Origin: Treponema sp. UBA6988
Lineage (GTDB): Bacteria; Spirochaetota; Spirochaetia; Treponematales; Treponemataceae
Direction of reading: 5' to 3'
NCBI GenBank assembly: GCA_002448445.1
Contig: DJYC01000028.1
Span: 234-64,233, forward strand
Length of the DNA: 64,000 nt
The notes below the pieces were generated by a model. That model saw only the letters and a list, made by a program, of their open reading frames with translations. It was not told where the DNA came from and did not search any database. This document shows positions 1-8,164 of the stretch, in pieces. Both the position numbers and the translations under genes were made by a program. Position 1 is the first letter of the stretch. Every line of letters begins with the position of its first letter.

Positions 1-463
1 TTAATTTCAACATTTGTTGTATTTTTTGTGGATTATCGGGTCAAGCCCGATAATGACACGCGTTTCTGGTGGTGGCACACGTTTTGCTTGCATAAATTTA
101 TCGGCAGTGGGGAGGGAATTTTTCAGAGGAAGCTACGCCGCCATGGAGGGGCCCGCCAAAGGCGGGTTGCGGAGCAATGGAGCGGGTAGGGCCCCGCGGA
201 ACCCCGGAACGGCGGTGGCGCAGAGGCATGTTCGGTCGGGTTAGAGGAAGAATGTATGGTAGAGCGGTGTAGGGTACCGTCCAGAAGAAGAGGAAGAGGA
301 GATGCTTTTACAGACCCTGAATCAAGTTCAGGGTGACGGATTTCGTTCCGAGTGACAGACTTTGGGGCTGACCTTCTCCCTTCTCCCTTCGACAGGCTCA
401 GGGAACAGCTCAGGGAACGGCTCTGGTGTGGCTCTGGGATTGTTCAGGGGATGGGGATTAGGG
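1..463. other. Intergenic region downstream of pyrC, repeat-rich
   Basis: I see no gene here. The stretch is GC-rich and holds one copy of the dispersed repeat (131-286), a short palindrome with arms CCCTGAA and TTCAGGG (315-333), and a second short motif, cccttcgacaggctcaggg (385-403). Such short repeats are common between genes in many bacterial genomes. An open frame of 76 codons lies across the repeat, but its composition follows the repeat and it has no recognisable product. Confidence 0.6.
131..286 (+). repeat. Dispersed GC-rich intergenic repeat, copy 1
   Basis: The copy opens with ctacgccgcc and closes with ggtagagcggt followed by ggtaccgtcc. The interior carries gggcccgcc...ggcggg arms and the block ggtagggccccgcggaacccc. 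The same outer blocks recur at 3313-3508 (reverse), 32819-32969 and 43507-43657, with a partial copy at 5245-5330. A REP-like palindrome follows at 315-333, as it does after the 32.8 kb copy. Confidence 0.75.
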
Positions 464-1807
464 CTAGAATTCGCGCTGGAAGACCAGTTTTCCTGCAAGG
501 AAGGTGGCTTCTATGCGGCCGGTGAGTTTTTTTTCTTCTAGCGGGGTGAATTTTCCTCGGCTTGCAAAGTCTTTTCCGCGGACAGTCCAGGTTTTGTCCG
601 GGTCTACAAGGGTCATGTCTGCTTCGAATCCGGGTGCAATGAGTCCGCGTTTTTTTAGTCCAAGTAGTTCGGCTGGTTTTGCAGACATTAGGGCGGAGAG
701 CTGTTTTAGGGTAAAACCGTTTTCTTTTACAAGGGTTGTGTTGCAGACCGCAAATGCTGTTTCAAGTCCGCTGAATCCCGGGGATCCTTCTGCTTTGTCC
801 TGCATTGTGTGCGGTGCGTGGTCCGTTGCAATTACGTCCGCGTCTCCTTTTTTTAGTGCCTGTATAAGAAAGTTTCTGTCGGCTTGGCTTCTTAGCGGCG
901 GGTTTACTATGTTAAAGATGTTTTCGCCTTTGGAGGAAAGGCCTATGTGGTGGGGGGTTACTTCGCAAGTTACGTTTACCCCTCGCTTTTTTGCGCTGAT
1001 TACGGCTTTAAGGCTTTCTTCCGTGCTTACGTGGCAGAGGTGTATGTGGCAACCTGCAAGTTCTGCCAGGCGGATGTTGCGGTAAGTGGCGGCGTCTTCT
1101 GCGGCGGCAAGCAAAGAGTCTGCTTCTTTTAGGTAGGCGGCGGCTTCTTTTTTGTCTTTTGCAGAGGGGTGGCCATTGTTTTTCTTTAGCAGTTCAAGTG
1201 CGGCTTTGCGTAAGGGGCGGGCGGCTTGGGCAAGGAAGGGGTCTTCGCTGTGGCAGCTTACGATTAGGCCTTTTTTGGCGGCGGTTTTCATTGCGGCAAG
1301 CATTACGCTGCTGTCCGTTACTTCGTGGCCGTCTTCTGTGATTAGTGGAACTTGGGTCTTTTTTAGCTGGTCAAGGTGGCTTATGGTTTTTCCGTCAAAG
1401 CGGGATGTTATGCTTACGCTCTGGATTACGTGGGCAAGGCCTGTTTCTTCTGCTTTTTGGTTGTTGGCAAGGGCTTCTTTTTGCGAAGAGACAACCGGGG
1501 ACGTGTTTGGCATAAGGACAAGGGTTCCAAATCCACCGGCGGCGGCGGCATGGCAACCGGAAACAATGTCTTCTTTTTGCGTCTGACCCGGGTCGCGGAA
1601 GTGGGCATGCATGTCTATGAAGCTTGGGAGCAGGGTTAGCTCTTTTGCGTCAAATGCGGGGATGGAAGGGTCGGCAAGCAGCTTTTTTAGCTCTGTTGAT
1701 GATGGCATGGAGTGGATTTTGCCGTTTTTTACAAGGATTGCACCCTTTTTGTCTGTGCGGGCATCAACTATGTGTGCGTTGTAAATTAAAAGCTGCTTTG
1801 CTGCCAT
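464..1807 (-). CDS. pyrC: Dihydroorotase
   Basis: This enzyme cyclises N-carbamoyl-aspartate to dihydroorotate, step three of de novo UMP synthesis, in the cytoplasm. The ~447-residue protein has the type I dihydroorotase/amidohydrolase signatures: the metal-binding DMHAHFRDPG near residue 60, then EDGHE, CHSED, HLCHVST, and ATDHAPH towards the C-terminus. The start is placed at MAAKQLL because its ATG overlaps the stop of the upstream pyrI frame as TAATG, which implies translational coupling; a longer in-frame version would run into pyrI. It is the last gene of pyrB-pyrI-pyrC. Length and motifs fit the family and nothing looks broken. Confidence 0.95.
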   Translation of the reverse strand: MAAKQLLIYNAHIVDARTDKKGAILVKNGKIHSMPSSTELKKLLADPSIPAFDAKELTLLPSFIDMHAHFRDPGQTQKEDIVSGCHAAAAGGFGTLVLMPNTSPVVSSQKEALANNQKAEETGLAHVIQSVSITSRFDGKTISHLDQLKKTQVPLITEDGHEVTDSSVMLAAMKTAAKKGLIVSCHSEDPFLAQAARPLRKAALELLKKNNGHPSAKDKKEAAAYLKEADSLLAAAEDAATYRNIRLAELAGCHIHLCHVSTEESLKAVISAKKRGVNVTCEVTPHHIGLSSKGENIFNIVNPPLRSQADRNFLIQALKKGDADVIATDHAPHTMQDKAEGSPGFSGLETAFAVCNTTLVKENGFTLKQLSALMSAKPAELLGLKKRGLIAPGFEADMTLVDPDKTWTVRGKDFASRGKFTPLEEKKLTGRIEATFLAGKLVFQREF

Positions 1808-2247
1808 TAGTCTTCTCCTACGGTTCCTGCGGTGTAGAGGGCATCGCAATAGATGCAGCGGTACTGCTTTAGGTTCTTGTCCACCAGGCGGAATTCCTGG
1901 GGAACGTAATGCTCTGTAATCGTAATGCAGCGGGGGTTCTTGCAGTGGATTACGTTTTCCACCTTTTCCGGCAGCTCCATCTTGATTTTGCGGACAATCT
2001 GGCCGTCCTGGATTACGTTTACTGTGATGTTGGGGTCTATGAAGCCAAGCACGCTGTAGTCAATGTTCAGGATGTTGTCTATTTTGATTATGTCCTTGGT
2101 TCCGGTTTTCTTGGAAATGGCGTTTACGATTAGCGCACAGGTGAATTTTGCTTCGTCAAGGCCAAGCCACTTGAATACTTTCCAGCCAAGCCCAGCCTGA
2201 ATGTGGTCAATTACCAGTCCGTTTTTTATTTCGGCTATATTAATCAT
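1807..2247 (-). CDS. pyrI: Aspartate carbamoyltransferase regulatory subunit
   Basis: This is the regulatory chain of the class B ATCase holoenzyme. It binds nucleotides and transmits allosteric feedback to PyrB. The protein has 146 residues, close to the usual 150. The N-terminal part carries the allosteric domain (IKNGLVIDHIQAG). The C-terminal part carries the four-cysteine zinc site, seen as C-x4-C (CKNPRC) and C-x2-C (CIYC). It lies 45 bases after pyrB and its stop overlaps the pyrC start by one base. A separate PyrI indicates a PyrB3-PyrI dodecamer sensitive to CTP/ATP, by family knowledge. Confidence 0.95.
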   Translation of the reverse strand: MINIAEIKNGLVIDHIQAGLGWKVFKWLGLDEAKFTCALIVNAISKKTGTKDIIKIDNILNIDYSVLGFIDPNITVNVIQDGQIVRKIKMELPEKVENVIHCKNPRCITITEHYVPQEFRLVDKNLKQYRCIYCDALYTAGTVGED

Positions 2248-2292
2248 TCTGTTTTCTCCTATTTATAGGGCATCTATAGGGCACCTGTTTGC

Positions 2293-3216
2293 TTACAGGC
2301 AGCCGGTCAGCTTTGACATTAAGGCCATTCGTGCGTACATGCCGAATTTTACCTGCTTAAAGTAGGCGGCTCTTGGGTCTTCGTCCACTTCCGGGGCAAT
2401 TTCGTTTACGCGGGGAAGGGGGTGCAGTACAATCATGTCTTTGCGGGCAAGGCTCATCTTTGCCTTGTCCAGAATGTAGCTGTCCTTTAGGCGGATGTAG
2501 TCCTGCTCGTTAAAGAAGCGCTCCTTCTGTACGCGGGTCATGTAGAGGATGTCCAGGTCACCGATAACGTTTTCAAGACGCTCTGCCGTTGTAAATTCTA
2601 CGCCTGCGGGCTGCAGTACGGACTTTATGTAGTATTCGGGAAGCTCCAGTTCCTTGGGGCTTATAAAGACAAACTTGTTCTTGGGGTAGAGGCACATTGC
2701 CTTTGCAAGAGAGTGGACCGTGCGTCCAAACTTTAGGTCTCCGCAGAAGCCTATTGTGTGGCCTTCCAATGTTCCCTGCAACATGCGGATTGTAGTAAGG
2801 TCGGTAAGGGTCTGCGTTGGGTGGTAGTGTCCGCCGTCTCCAGCGTTGATTACCGGGCATGCGCTGAACTGGGATGCCAAAAGGGCAGCTCCTTCTTTTG
2901 GGGAGCGCATGGCAATTACGTCTACATAGGAACTTACCACGCGGATTGTGTCTGCAAGTGTTTCTCCCTTTGTGGAAGAAGTGTAGCTTGCGTCTGCAAA
3001 GCCTTCTACTGTTCCGCCCAAATGCAGCATTGCCGCTTCAAAAGAAAGGCGGGTTCTGGTACTTGGCTCAAAAAAAAGTGTCGCAAGAATTTTCCCGCGG
3101 CACACATCTTGAAAAGAAACAGGATCTACTAAAATCTGTTCTGCCAAAGAACAAATCTCATCAATTTCTGAAACACTTAAATCTCCGGGTTCTATAATAT
3201 GCCTGCCTTTTAACAT
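2293..3216 (-). CDS. pyrB: Aspartate carbamoyltransferase catalytic subunit
   Basis: This enzyme condenses carbamoyl phosphate with aspartate, the committed step of pyrimidine synthesis. The protein has 307 residues, typical length. The carbamoyl-phosphate loop FFEPSTRTRLSF is near residue 48, and the aspartate-domain motif HPLPRVNEI is near residue 265. The start codon follows AGGAGGT at a normal distance, and a good promoter lies upstream (3257-3285). It heads the pyrB-pyrI-pyrC operon. No PyrR-type attenuator or leader peptide is evident in the ~33-base leader, so control may rest mainly on PyrI allostery (inference). Confidence 0.96.
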   Translation of the reverse strand: MLKGRHIIEPGDLSVSEIDEICSLAEQILVDPVSFQDVCRGKILATLFFEPSTRTRLSFEAAMLHLGGTVEGFADASYTSSTKGETLADTIRVVSSYVDVIAMRSPKEGAALLASQFSACPVINAGDGGHYHPTQTLTDLTTIRMLQGTLEGHTIGFCGDLKFGRTVHSLAKAMCLYPKNKFVFISPKELELPEYYIKSVLQPAGVEFTTAERLENVIGDLDILYMTRVQKERFFNEQDYIRLKDSYILDKAKMSLARKDMIVLHPLPRVNEIAPEVDEDPRAAYFKQVKFGMYARMALMSKLTGCL

Positions 3217-3256
3217 CCGGGGCTACCTCCTATTTCCTGTCAAAGCGATTTTGCAG

Positions 3257-3285
3257 ATTATAGCGCAAATTGCGGACAGGTTCAA
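3257..3285 (-). promoter_or_regulatory. Sigma-70-type promoter of pyrBIC
   Basis: On the minus strand TTGAAC is followed by 17 bases and then a perfect TATAAT. The predicted transcription start is near 3250, giving a leader of ~33 bases that carries an AGGAGGT ribosome binding site. Confidence 0.7.
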
Positions 3286-3312
3286 GGATTGGAATTTTCT
3301 GTGTTTGGAATT

Positions 3313-3508
3313 TTCTGGACGGTGCTTTTTTATGTTCTACCATTTGTTTATTGGCTAACTCGACCGTTAATGCCTTTCGTCACCGCCCTTTCGGGGTTCC
3401 GCGGGACCCTACCCGCTCCATTGCTGATGGCTCCGGCCCTTCGACGGGGCTCAGGGACCTGCGCCATCAGCAACGCTGTCGCGCCCCTACACGGCGGCGT
3501 AGGCTTCT
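3313..3508 (-). repeat. Dispersed GC-rich intergenic repeat, copy 2 (reverse)
   Basis: Read on the minus strand this begins gaagcctacgccgccgtg directly after the stop codon of the frameshifted outer-membrane gene. It ends with gtcgagttagcc, atggtaga and accgtccag. The interior contains ggtagggtcccgcggaacccc, very close to copy 1, and also an inserted ccttcgacggggctcaggg-type motif in opposite orientation. It fills nearly all the gap between pyrB and the next gene. Confidence 0.75.
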
Positions 3509-4213
3509 AATCAGCGATAAACGTTAATCCCAAAGAAATGCGCCTTATGTTTTTGCCAAAGAAATTTGCGTCCATATAAGAGGCATAAAAATTATTTTCG
3601 TTCTTAAGGTTAAAGTTAAGACTGCAAGAAGGGGCTGCATACCATTCATTGTCAAAATATCCTGCCCTAAGTCCCGCGTTTAATGATATTGGCTCGTAGC
3701 CAAGCACCAGATAGGAACTTGCGTTAGGGCCAACTTTAAATGCCCACCTTCCAACGCAAAAGTCACAGGCTACCCCAAGCTTAATGGCCGTGTAAAAATT
3801 GTCGCCAAAGTAAAGGGCCATTGTCATGTTTAGCGGATGGCTTATGCCAAAATAGTTTCCGTAGGAGCCGTCGTCATCCTGCTTGCGGTAGTAAACCAGT
3901 TCTCCGGGGCAAACAAGACATGGTATAACTGTCGTAATCAAATAATACGGAACTGTAAAAATGCATTCAAGAATATCCGAACGGTGTTCTTTCATATAGC
4001 GAAGTTCGATTTTGGTATTTCCGGGCAACCAATATAGCCCATCTGAGTAGTCAAAAAAGATGTCCCCTTTTATACCGGTATTTTTTCCGTACCGGCATCT
4101 TTTTCCGCTGCATCAAGGGTTTCCTGTCCAAACGGTGTGCTTTCCTGACTAGCCTGGCAATAGAGCGGCAAAGCCAAGGCAAAGAAAAGGGCAAAAACAA
4201 ACACTTTTTTCAT
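3507..4213 (-). pseudogene. Frameshifted exported protein, probably an outer-membrane barrel
   Basis: Two frames together read as one protein. The first opens at 4213 with a signal peptide (MKKVFVFALFFALALPLYCQ), runs ~45 residues and stops at 4070. The second, offset by one base, continues without a stop from the same place to 3507. It is rich in alternating aromatic and polar residues, as in a small beta-barrel (YLVLGYEPISLNAGLRAGYF), and ends in a beta-like strand. The switch point coincides with a run of six A at about 4083-4088; one extra A would restore a 235-residue protein. It could be a recent mutation, phase-variable slippage or a sequencing error. The function of the barrel is unknown. 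A dispersed repeat abuts the stop codon. Confidence 0.6.
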
Positions 4214-4287
4214 AACCAGGCATATTATATAGAAAAGTTGTGCCCACGGCAATTATTCCAACCTTGCATTATTGCGCAAAAGGAACT

Positions 4288-5211
4288 ATGATTTTTTATA
4301 TGGATGTACACATTTTAGAAATGCCGCTTGACTACGGCGGAAGAAGACACGGTTCGGATATGGGGCCGTCCGCCGTTCGCCTTGCTGGAATACGGGAAAA
4401 AATAGAAAGCTTGGGGCACAAGGTCATAAGCGACCAGAATCCCATAAAGGTTACCGCCCAGGAATTTGCAGACATTGGCACTAACCCCAAGGCAAAATAT
4501 CTTGAACCTATTGTGGATGCGTGTACGCTGCTTGCTAAGGAAGTTGAAGATGCCGCTTGCGACGGAGAGTTTCCCCTTGTTTTTGGCGGCGACCATTCAA
4601 TAGTTTTGGGAACGCTTGCGGGGCTAAGTTCATTCTATAAGAAGAAAAATCTTAGGCTTGGCGTTTTGTATGTGGATGCCCACGGAGACTTTAACACTAC
4701 AGAGACAAGCCCTACCGGAAACATCCACGGCGAATGTCTTGCGGCCAGTGCGGGCTATGGTCTGCCTGAACTTGTGAACCTTTACCACGAGGGGCGCAAG
4801 GTTGACCCGGCAAACATTTGCTTTGTGGGGCTTCGCGATTTGGACAAGGGCGAAAAACTGCTCATGAAGGAAGCCGGAGTTACAGCCTTTACAATTAGCG
4901 ACATAGACCGTATTGGTTTTGACCAGGTTCTAACAAAGGTAAAGCTCTTCTTTAAGACCCGCTGCGACGTAGTCCACATCAGCTTTGACATGGACTCCCT
5001 TGACCCTTCCATTGCTCCCGGTACCGGCGTGCCAGTTCCCGGTGGCCTGAATTACCGCGAAGGCTTACTTTTAATGGAAGAGATGTGCCAGCTGAACATG
5101 GTAAAGTCTATGGAAATTGTAGAAGTAAACCCCATCCTTGATGTGAGGAACCAGACGGCAATCATGGCGGTAAACCTGGCAGCGCGGCTTTTGGGGGAGA
5201 CTTTGTATTAG
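4288..5211 (+). CDS. Arginase/agmatinase family ureohydrolase
   Basis: This is a manganese ureohydrolase, probably hydrolysing arginine to ornithine and urea in the cytoplasm. The ~307-residue protein has the three metal-site motifs of the family in order: GGDHS (near 107), DAHGDFNT (near 137) and SFDMDSLDP (near 233). The C-terminal EIVEVNP motif is also present. The loop after DAHGD reads TSPTGNIHG, which resembles arginases (SGNxHG) more than agmatinases. The start at 4288 follows AAGGA closely; an alternative Met at 4300 (MDVHILE) aligns better with typical N-termini. It stands alone between the pseudogene and the surface-polymer cluster. Arginase versus agmatinase is not settled by sequence reading alone. 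Confidence 0.8.
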   Translation: MIFYMDVHILEMPLDYGGRRHGSDMGPSAVRLAGIREKIESLGHKVISDQNPIKVTAQEFADIGTNPKAKYLEPIVDACTLLAKEVEDAACDGEFPLVFGGDHSIVLGTLAGLSSFYKKKNLRLGVLYVDAHGDFNTTETSPTGNIHGECLAASAGYGLPELVNLYHEGRKVDPANICFVGLRDLDKGEKLLMKEAGVTAFTISDIDRIGFDQVLTKVKLFFKTRCDVVHISFDMDSLDPSIAPGTGVPVPGGLNYREGLLLMEEMCQLNMVKSMEIVEVNPILDVRNQTAIMAVNLAARLLGETLY

Positions 5212-5244
5212 AAAGATGGCAGACTGTAGCAGAAAAAAGCACGG

Positions 5245-5330
5245 CAGGCACTGGAGGGGCCCGCCACAGGCGGGGTGCCGTTAGGCAATGGAGGGGGTAG
5301 GGCCCCCCGGAACCCCGCAAGCGCCACACA
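5245..5330 (+). repeat. Dispersed GC-rich repeat, partial copy 3
   Basis: The block ctggaggggcccgccacagg, then ggcaatgga and ggtagggcccc-cggaacccc, matches the interior of copies 1 and 2. The flanking blocks (ctacgccgcc, gtcgagttagcc, accgtcca) are missing, so this is a truncated copy. It sits in the 222-base gap between the arginase gene and the DltA-like gene. Confidence 0.6.
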
Positions 5331-5393
5331 CAAGGCCTTTAAGGCAGCGGAAAAAGCTTTCCGATTGGAAAGGCAAGCGCCGCAAATAATGTA

Positions 5394-5422
5394 TTCACAA
5401 AGAGTGGCTTATTGTATATAAT
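5394..5422 (+). promoter_or_regulatory. Promoter of the ligase-decarboxylase-glycosyltransferase operon
   Basis: TTCACA, 17 bases, TATAAT. The predicted +1 is near 5429, which would leave a leader of only about five bases before the ATG at 5434 and no room for a Shine-Dalgarno site. Confidence 0.55.
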
Positions 5423-5433
5423 GTTTTAACTCT

Positions 5434-6948
5434 ATGAAATACACTGTTTTAGATTATCTTGAAGCAACCTCAGAAAAATATGCGGATAAAACGGCTTTTG
5501 CAGATGTGCAGGAGAGCGTTAATTGGAAAGATTTTGTAAAAGATGCAAAGGCAATATCTTCTTTTTTAGAAAAATATTTTGACCCAAGGACGGCAGTTCC
5601 TGTTGTAACGGAAAAATCCGTGCTAACACTAAAATTGTTTTTTGCGGCACTATACGCTGGATGCTTTTATTCATTTGTGGATGCGACTTTCCCGGATGAG
5701 CGCCTTCTTTCCATGATTTCAACCCTAAAAGCAAAGACTCTCGTTGTGGATCGTAAATTCCAGAAAAAGATAGAAGGCCTTGGAAGCGACTGTAAGATTA
5801 TTTATACGGATGACCTATTAAAGGAAGTAAAAGAGGCGAATGTTCCTTATAATTCTGCCCGGCGCAATCAAATTGTAGACGTTGACCCTGTTTATGCAAA
5901 CTTTACTTCTGGCACAACAGGTATGCCAAAAGCGGTTCTTGTAAACCACCGCAACGTTGTTGATTTTATTTCCTGCTTTACAGAAGTTTTTGACATTCAA
6001 AGTTCAGAAAACCTTGCAAACCAGGCTCCTTTTGATTTTGATGTTTCGGTTAAGGATATTTTTACCGCAGTCTTTACTGGTGCCGCAGTTCATCTTGTTC
6101 CAAAGGCATTTTTCTCTTTTCCCACAAAACTTCTTGACTATCTTGAAGAGCGAGAGATTACCACAATCATTTGGGCTGTTTCCGCAATGTGTATAATTTC
6201 TACCCTGGGCGGTTTTAAGTACAAAAAACCGCTTACCCTAAAGAAGATTATGTTCTCTGGCGAAGTAATGCCTGTAAAGCAGCTCCGCATTTGGAAAGAA
6301 AACATTCCTGATGCAAAATACATAAATCTTTACGGCCCAACGGAAATCACATGCAACTGTACCTATGCGGAAGTACCTCATTCAATTGGCGAAGATTATG
6401 TGCTTCCAATAGGCATTCCTTTTCCCAACGAGCGCGTCTTTCTTTTGGACGAAAACGATGCCCTCATTACCGAAGCAGAAAAAACTGGAGAACTTTGCGT
6501 AAGCGGTTCCTGTGTTGCGCCTGGCTATTACAACAATGGCGAGCGTACCGCACAGGCCTTTGTCCAGAATCCGCTAAACCCTTCCTACTTTGAGCGCATT
6601 TACCGTACCGGTGACTTGGCAAGCTACGGCAAGGACGGGCTTCTTTATTATGTTTCCCGCAAGGATACCCAGATTAAGCACATGGGGCACAGGATAGAGC
6701 TTTCTGAAATTGAAGGTGCGGTAGAAAAGATTTGTTCAATTACAAGGGCTTGCTGTATTTTTGCCCAGAACAAAATAAGCGCTTTTTATACGGGTCAGGA
6801 AACCGACAAAAAGGAAATCGTTACGGCATTAAAAACATCCCTGCCTGTTTACATGATTCCAAGCAATTTTATTTTTATAGAAGAATTTCCGCTTACAAAA
6901 AACGGTAAAGTGGACAAGCGGGCTTTGGAGGCAAAACTAAATGGCTAA
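5434..6948 (+). CDS. DltA-like amino acid-activating ligase (AMP-binding)
   Basis: This is an ANL-superfamily adenylating enzyme that should activate an amino acid with ATP and load it on a phosphopantetheine carrier. The 504 residues match stand-alone DltA size. Core motifs are in order: TSGTTGMPK (~158), FDFDVSV (~201), whose Asp is where adenylation domains bind the alpha-amine, LYGPTE (~295), YRTGDL, SRKDTQIKHMGHRIEL, and a C-terminal NGKVDKRAL with the catalytic Lys. An MC pair follows AVSA, at the site where DltA enzymes carry their D-Ala-selecting Cys. No DltC-like carrier gene follows. Instead the stop overlaps the start of a PLP decarboxylase by eight bases, so the loaded residue may be modified. 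Predicted role: supplying an amino group for surface-polymer decoration. D-alanine is likely but unproven. Confidence 0.75.
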   Translation: MKYTVLDYLEATSEKYADKTAFADVQESVNWKDFVKDAKAISSFLEKYFDPRTAVPVVTEKSVLTLKLFFAALYAGCFYSFVDATFPDERLLSMISTLKAKTLVVDRKFQKKIEGLGSDCKIIYTDDLLKEVKEANVPYNSARRNQIVDVDPVYANFTSGTTGMPKAVLVNHRNVVDFISCFTEVFDIQSSENLANQAPFDFDVSVKDIFTAVFTGAAVHLVPKAFFSFPTKLLDYLEEREITTIIWAVSAMCIISTLGGFKYKKPLTLKKIMFSGEVMPVKQLRIWKENIPDAKYINLYGPTEITCNCTYAEVPHSIGEDYVLPIGIPFPNERVFLLDENDALITEAEKTGELCVSGSCVAPGYYNNGERTAQAFVQNPLNPSYFERIYRTGDLASYGKDGLLYYVSRKDTQIKHMGHRIELSEIEGAVEKICSITRACCIFAQNKISAFYTGQETDKKEIVTALKTSLPVYMIPSNFIFIEEFPLTKNGKVDKRALEAKLNG

Positions 6949-8164
6949 CGATGAATTCATAAAATCATGTGCGCAGAAATACGGCACTCCTTTTTATCTT
7001 TTTGACTACGATGCCTTGCTTTCCCGTGTTCAGAAAATAAAGGAAATGCTGCCTTCAAATTCACGATTATGCTATGCAATGAAGGCTAACCCTTTTTTGC
7101 TTGATGCGCTAAAAGAAGACCCGCAGCTTTTGTTTGAGGTTTGTTCTCCGGGGGAACTTTCCATTTGCGAAGCCGTAAAAGTAAATCCAGACCAGATTGT
7201 GTTTTCTGGTGTTGTAAAGACCAAGCAGGATATTGAAAGGGCATACAATCTTGGTGTTGGAACAATCACGCTGGAATCTTTTTTGCATGCAACATTCCTT
7301 GAGCAAGTTGTAAAAGCTTCTGCCAATCCTCACCCCCAAGGAATAATCTTGCGCCTTACAAACGGCTGCCAGTTTGGTATGAACGAGGAATGCGTAAGAA
7401 AATCTATTGCCTTGCTTAAAGATTTGCCCGGAATAAAAATTCAGGGGATACATTTTTTTACCGGTACGCAAAAGAAGATGAAGAAGGTTGCAGAGGAAGT
7501 TTCTTTTATTCAAGGCTTTTGTTCGGAACTGCAAAAAGAATTCGGCATTGCCTTTGAGCGCATTGAATATGGCCCGGGTCTTGCCTTTGACTATTTTTCT
7601 CCAGATGATTATGCGCAGAACTTTAGTGACCTTGAAGAATTTTCTGCGATGATAAAGGACAGCCCCTTTTTCTGGGTTGTAGAAAGCGGACGCTATGTTG
7701 CCTCCTCTTGTGGAACTTATGTAAGCTCTGTAATGGACGTAAAGCAGAATGCAGAAGTCCCCGCCCTTTTTATTGACGGCGGAATAAACCATGTGAACTA
7801 TTACGGACAGATTATGGGAATGAAAAAGCCGCCCATCCATCTTATAAAGGCAGACAGCATGCCTCCATCAGACATAGAAAGATGCACAAAGGACATCTCA
7901 ACCAGCAACGGCTACACAATTTACGGCTCTCTTTGCACAACCGCAGATATTATTACAAAAGAATATCCATTCAAAGCAAAGCCGGACATTGGCGACATGC
8001 TTGCGTTTGCAAACATAGGCGCATATTCTGTCACGGAAGGAATCTACCTTTTCCTGAGCCATCCCCTGCCAAAAATATTAAGCTTCAAAAACGGCACAGA
8101 AAAATTGCTTCGGGATTCTGTAGAAAGCTGGCAGTTGAATACGAATGGTGGAATATGCAAATAG
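6941..8164 (+). CDS. Fold-III PLP-dependent decarboxylase (LysA/BtrK-like)
   Basis: This is a type III PLP enzyme of the ornithine/diaminopimelate decarboxylase superfamily, 407 residues. The Schiff-base Lys is K48 in CYAMKANP. The barrel has FEVCSPGEL, and the C-terminal domain has GSLCTTADII, with the substrate-binding Cys of the family, and NIGAYS. The usual HFHxGSQ loop, whose second His stacks on PLP, reads HFFTGTQ here, so it is unlikely to be ordinary LysA. It is translationally coupled to the DltA-like ligase (8-base overlap) and to the next glycosyltransferase. Some family members decarboxylate carrier-bound aminoacyl groups (BtrK in butirosin synthesis). A ligase-decarboxylase pair making a carrier-bound amine is therefore plausible; this is inference. 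Confidence 0.75.
   Translation: MANDEFIKSCAQKYGTPFYLFDYDALLSRVQKIKEMLPSNSRLCYAMKANPFLLDALKEDPQLLFEVCSPGELSICEAVKVNPDQIVFSGVVKTKQDIERAYNLGVGTITLESFLHATFLEQVVKASANPHPQGIILRLTNGCQFGMNEECVRKSIALLKDLPGIKIQGIHFFTGTQKKMKKVAEEVSFIQGFCSELQKEFGIAFERIEYGPGLAFDYFSPDDYAQNFSDLEEFSAMIKDSPFFWVVESGRYVASSCGTYVSSVMDVKQNAEVPALFIDGGINHVNYYGQIMGMKKPPIHLIKADSMPPSDIERCTKDISTSNGYTIYGSLCTTADIITKEYPFKAKPDIGDMLAFANIGAYSVTEGIYLFLSHPLPKILSFKNGTEKLLRDSVESWQLNTNGGICK

Noticed and set aside
3216..3257. PyrR-type attenuator or UMP-sensing leader before pyrB
   Set aside because: The leader of about 33 bases has no hairpin or T-run; only a promoter and Shine-Dalgarno site are present.
7109..7840. A 243-codon open frame antisense to the decarboxylase gene
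   Set aside because: The plus-strand decarboxylase explains the region with clear catalytic motifs; the antisense product is basic, has no domain I recognise and no ribosome binding site.
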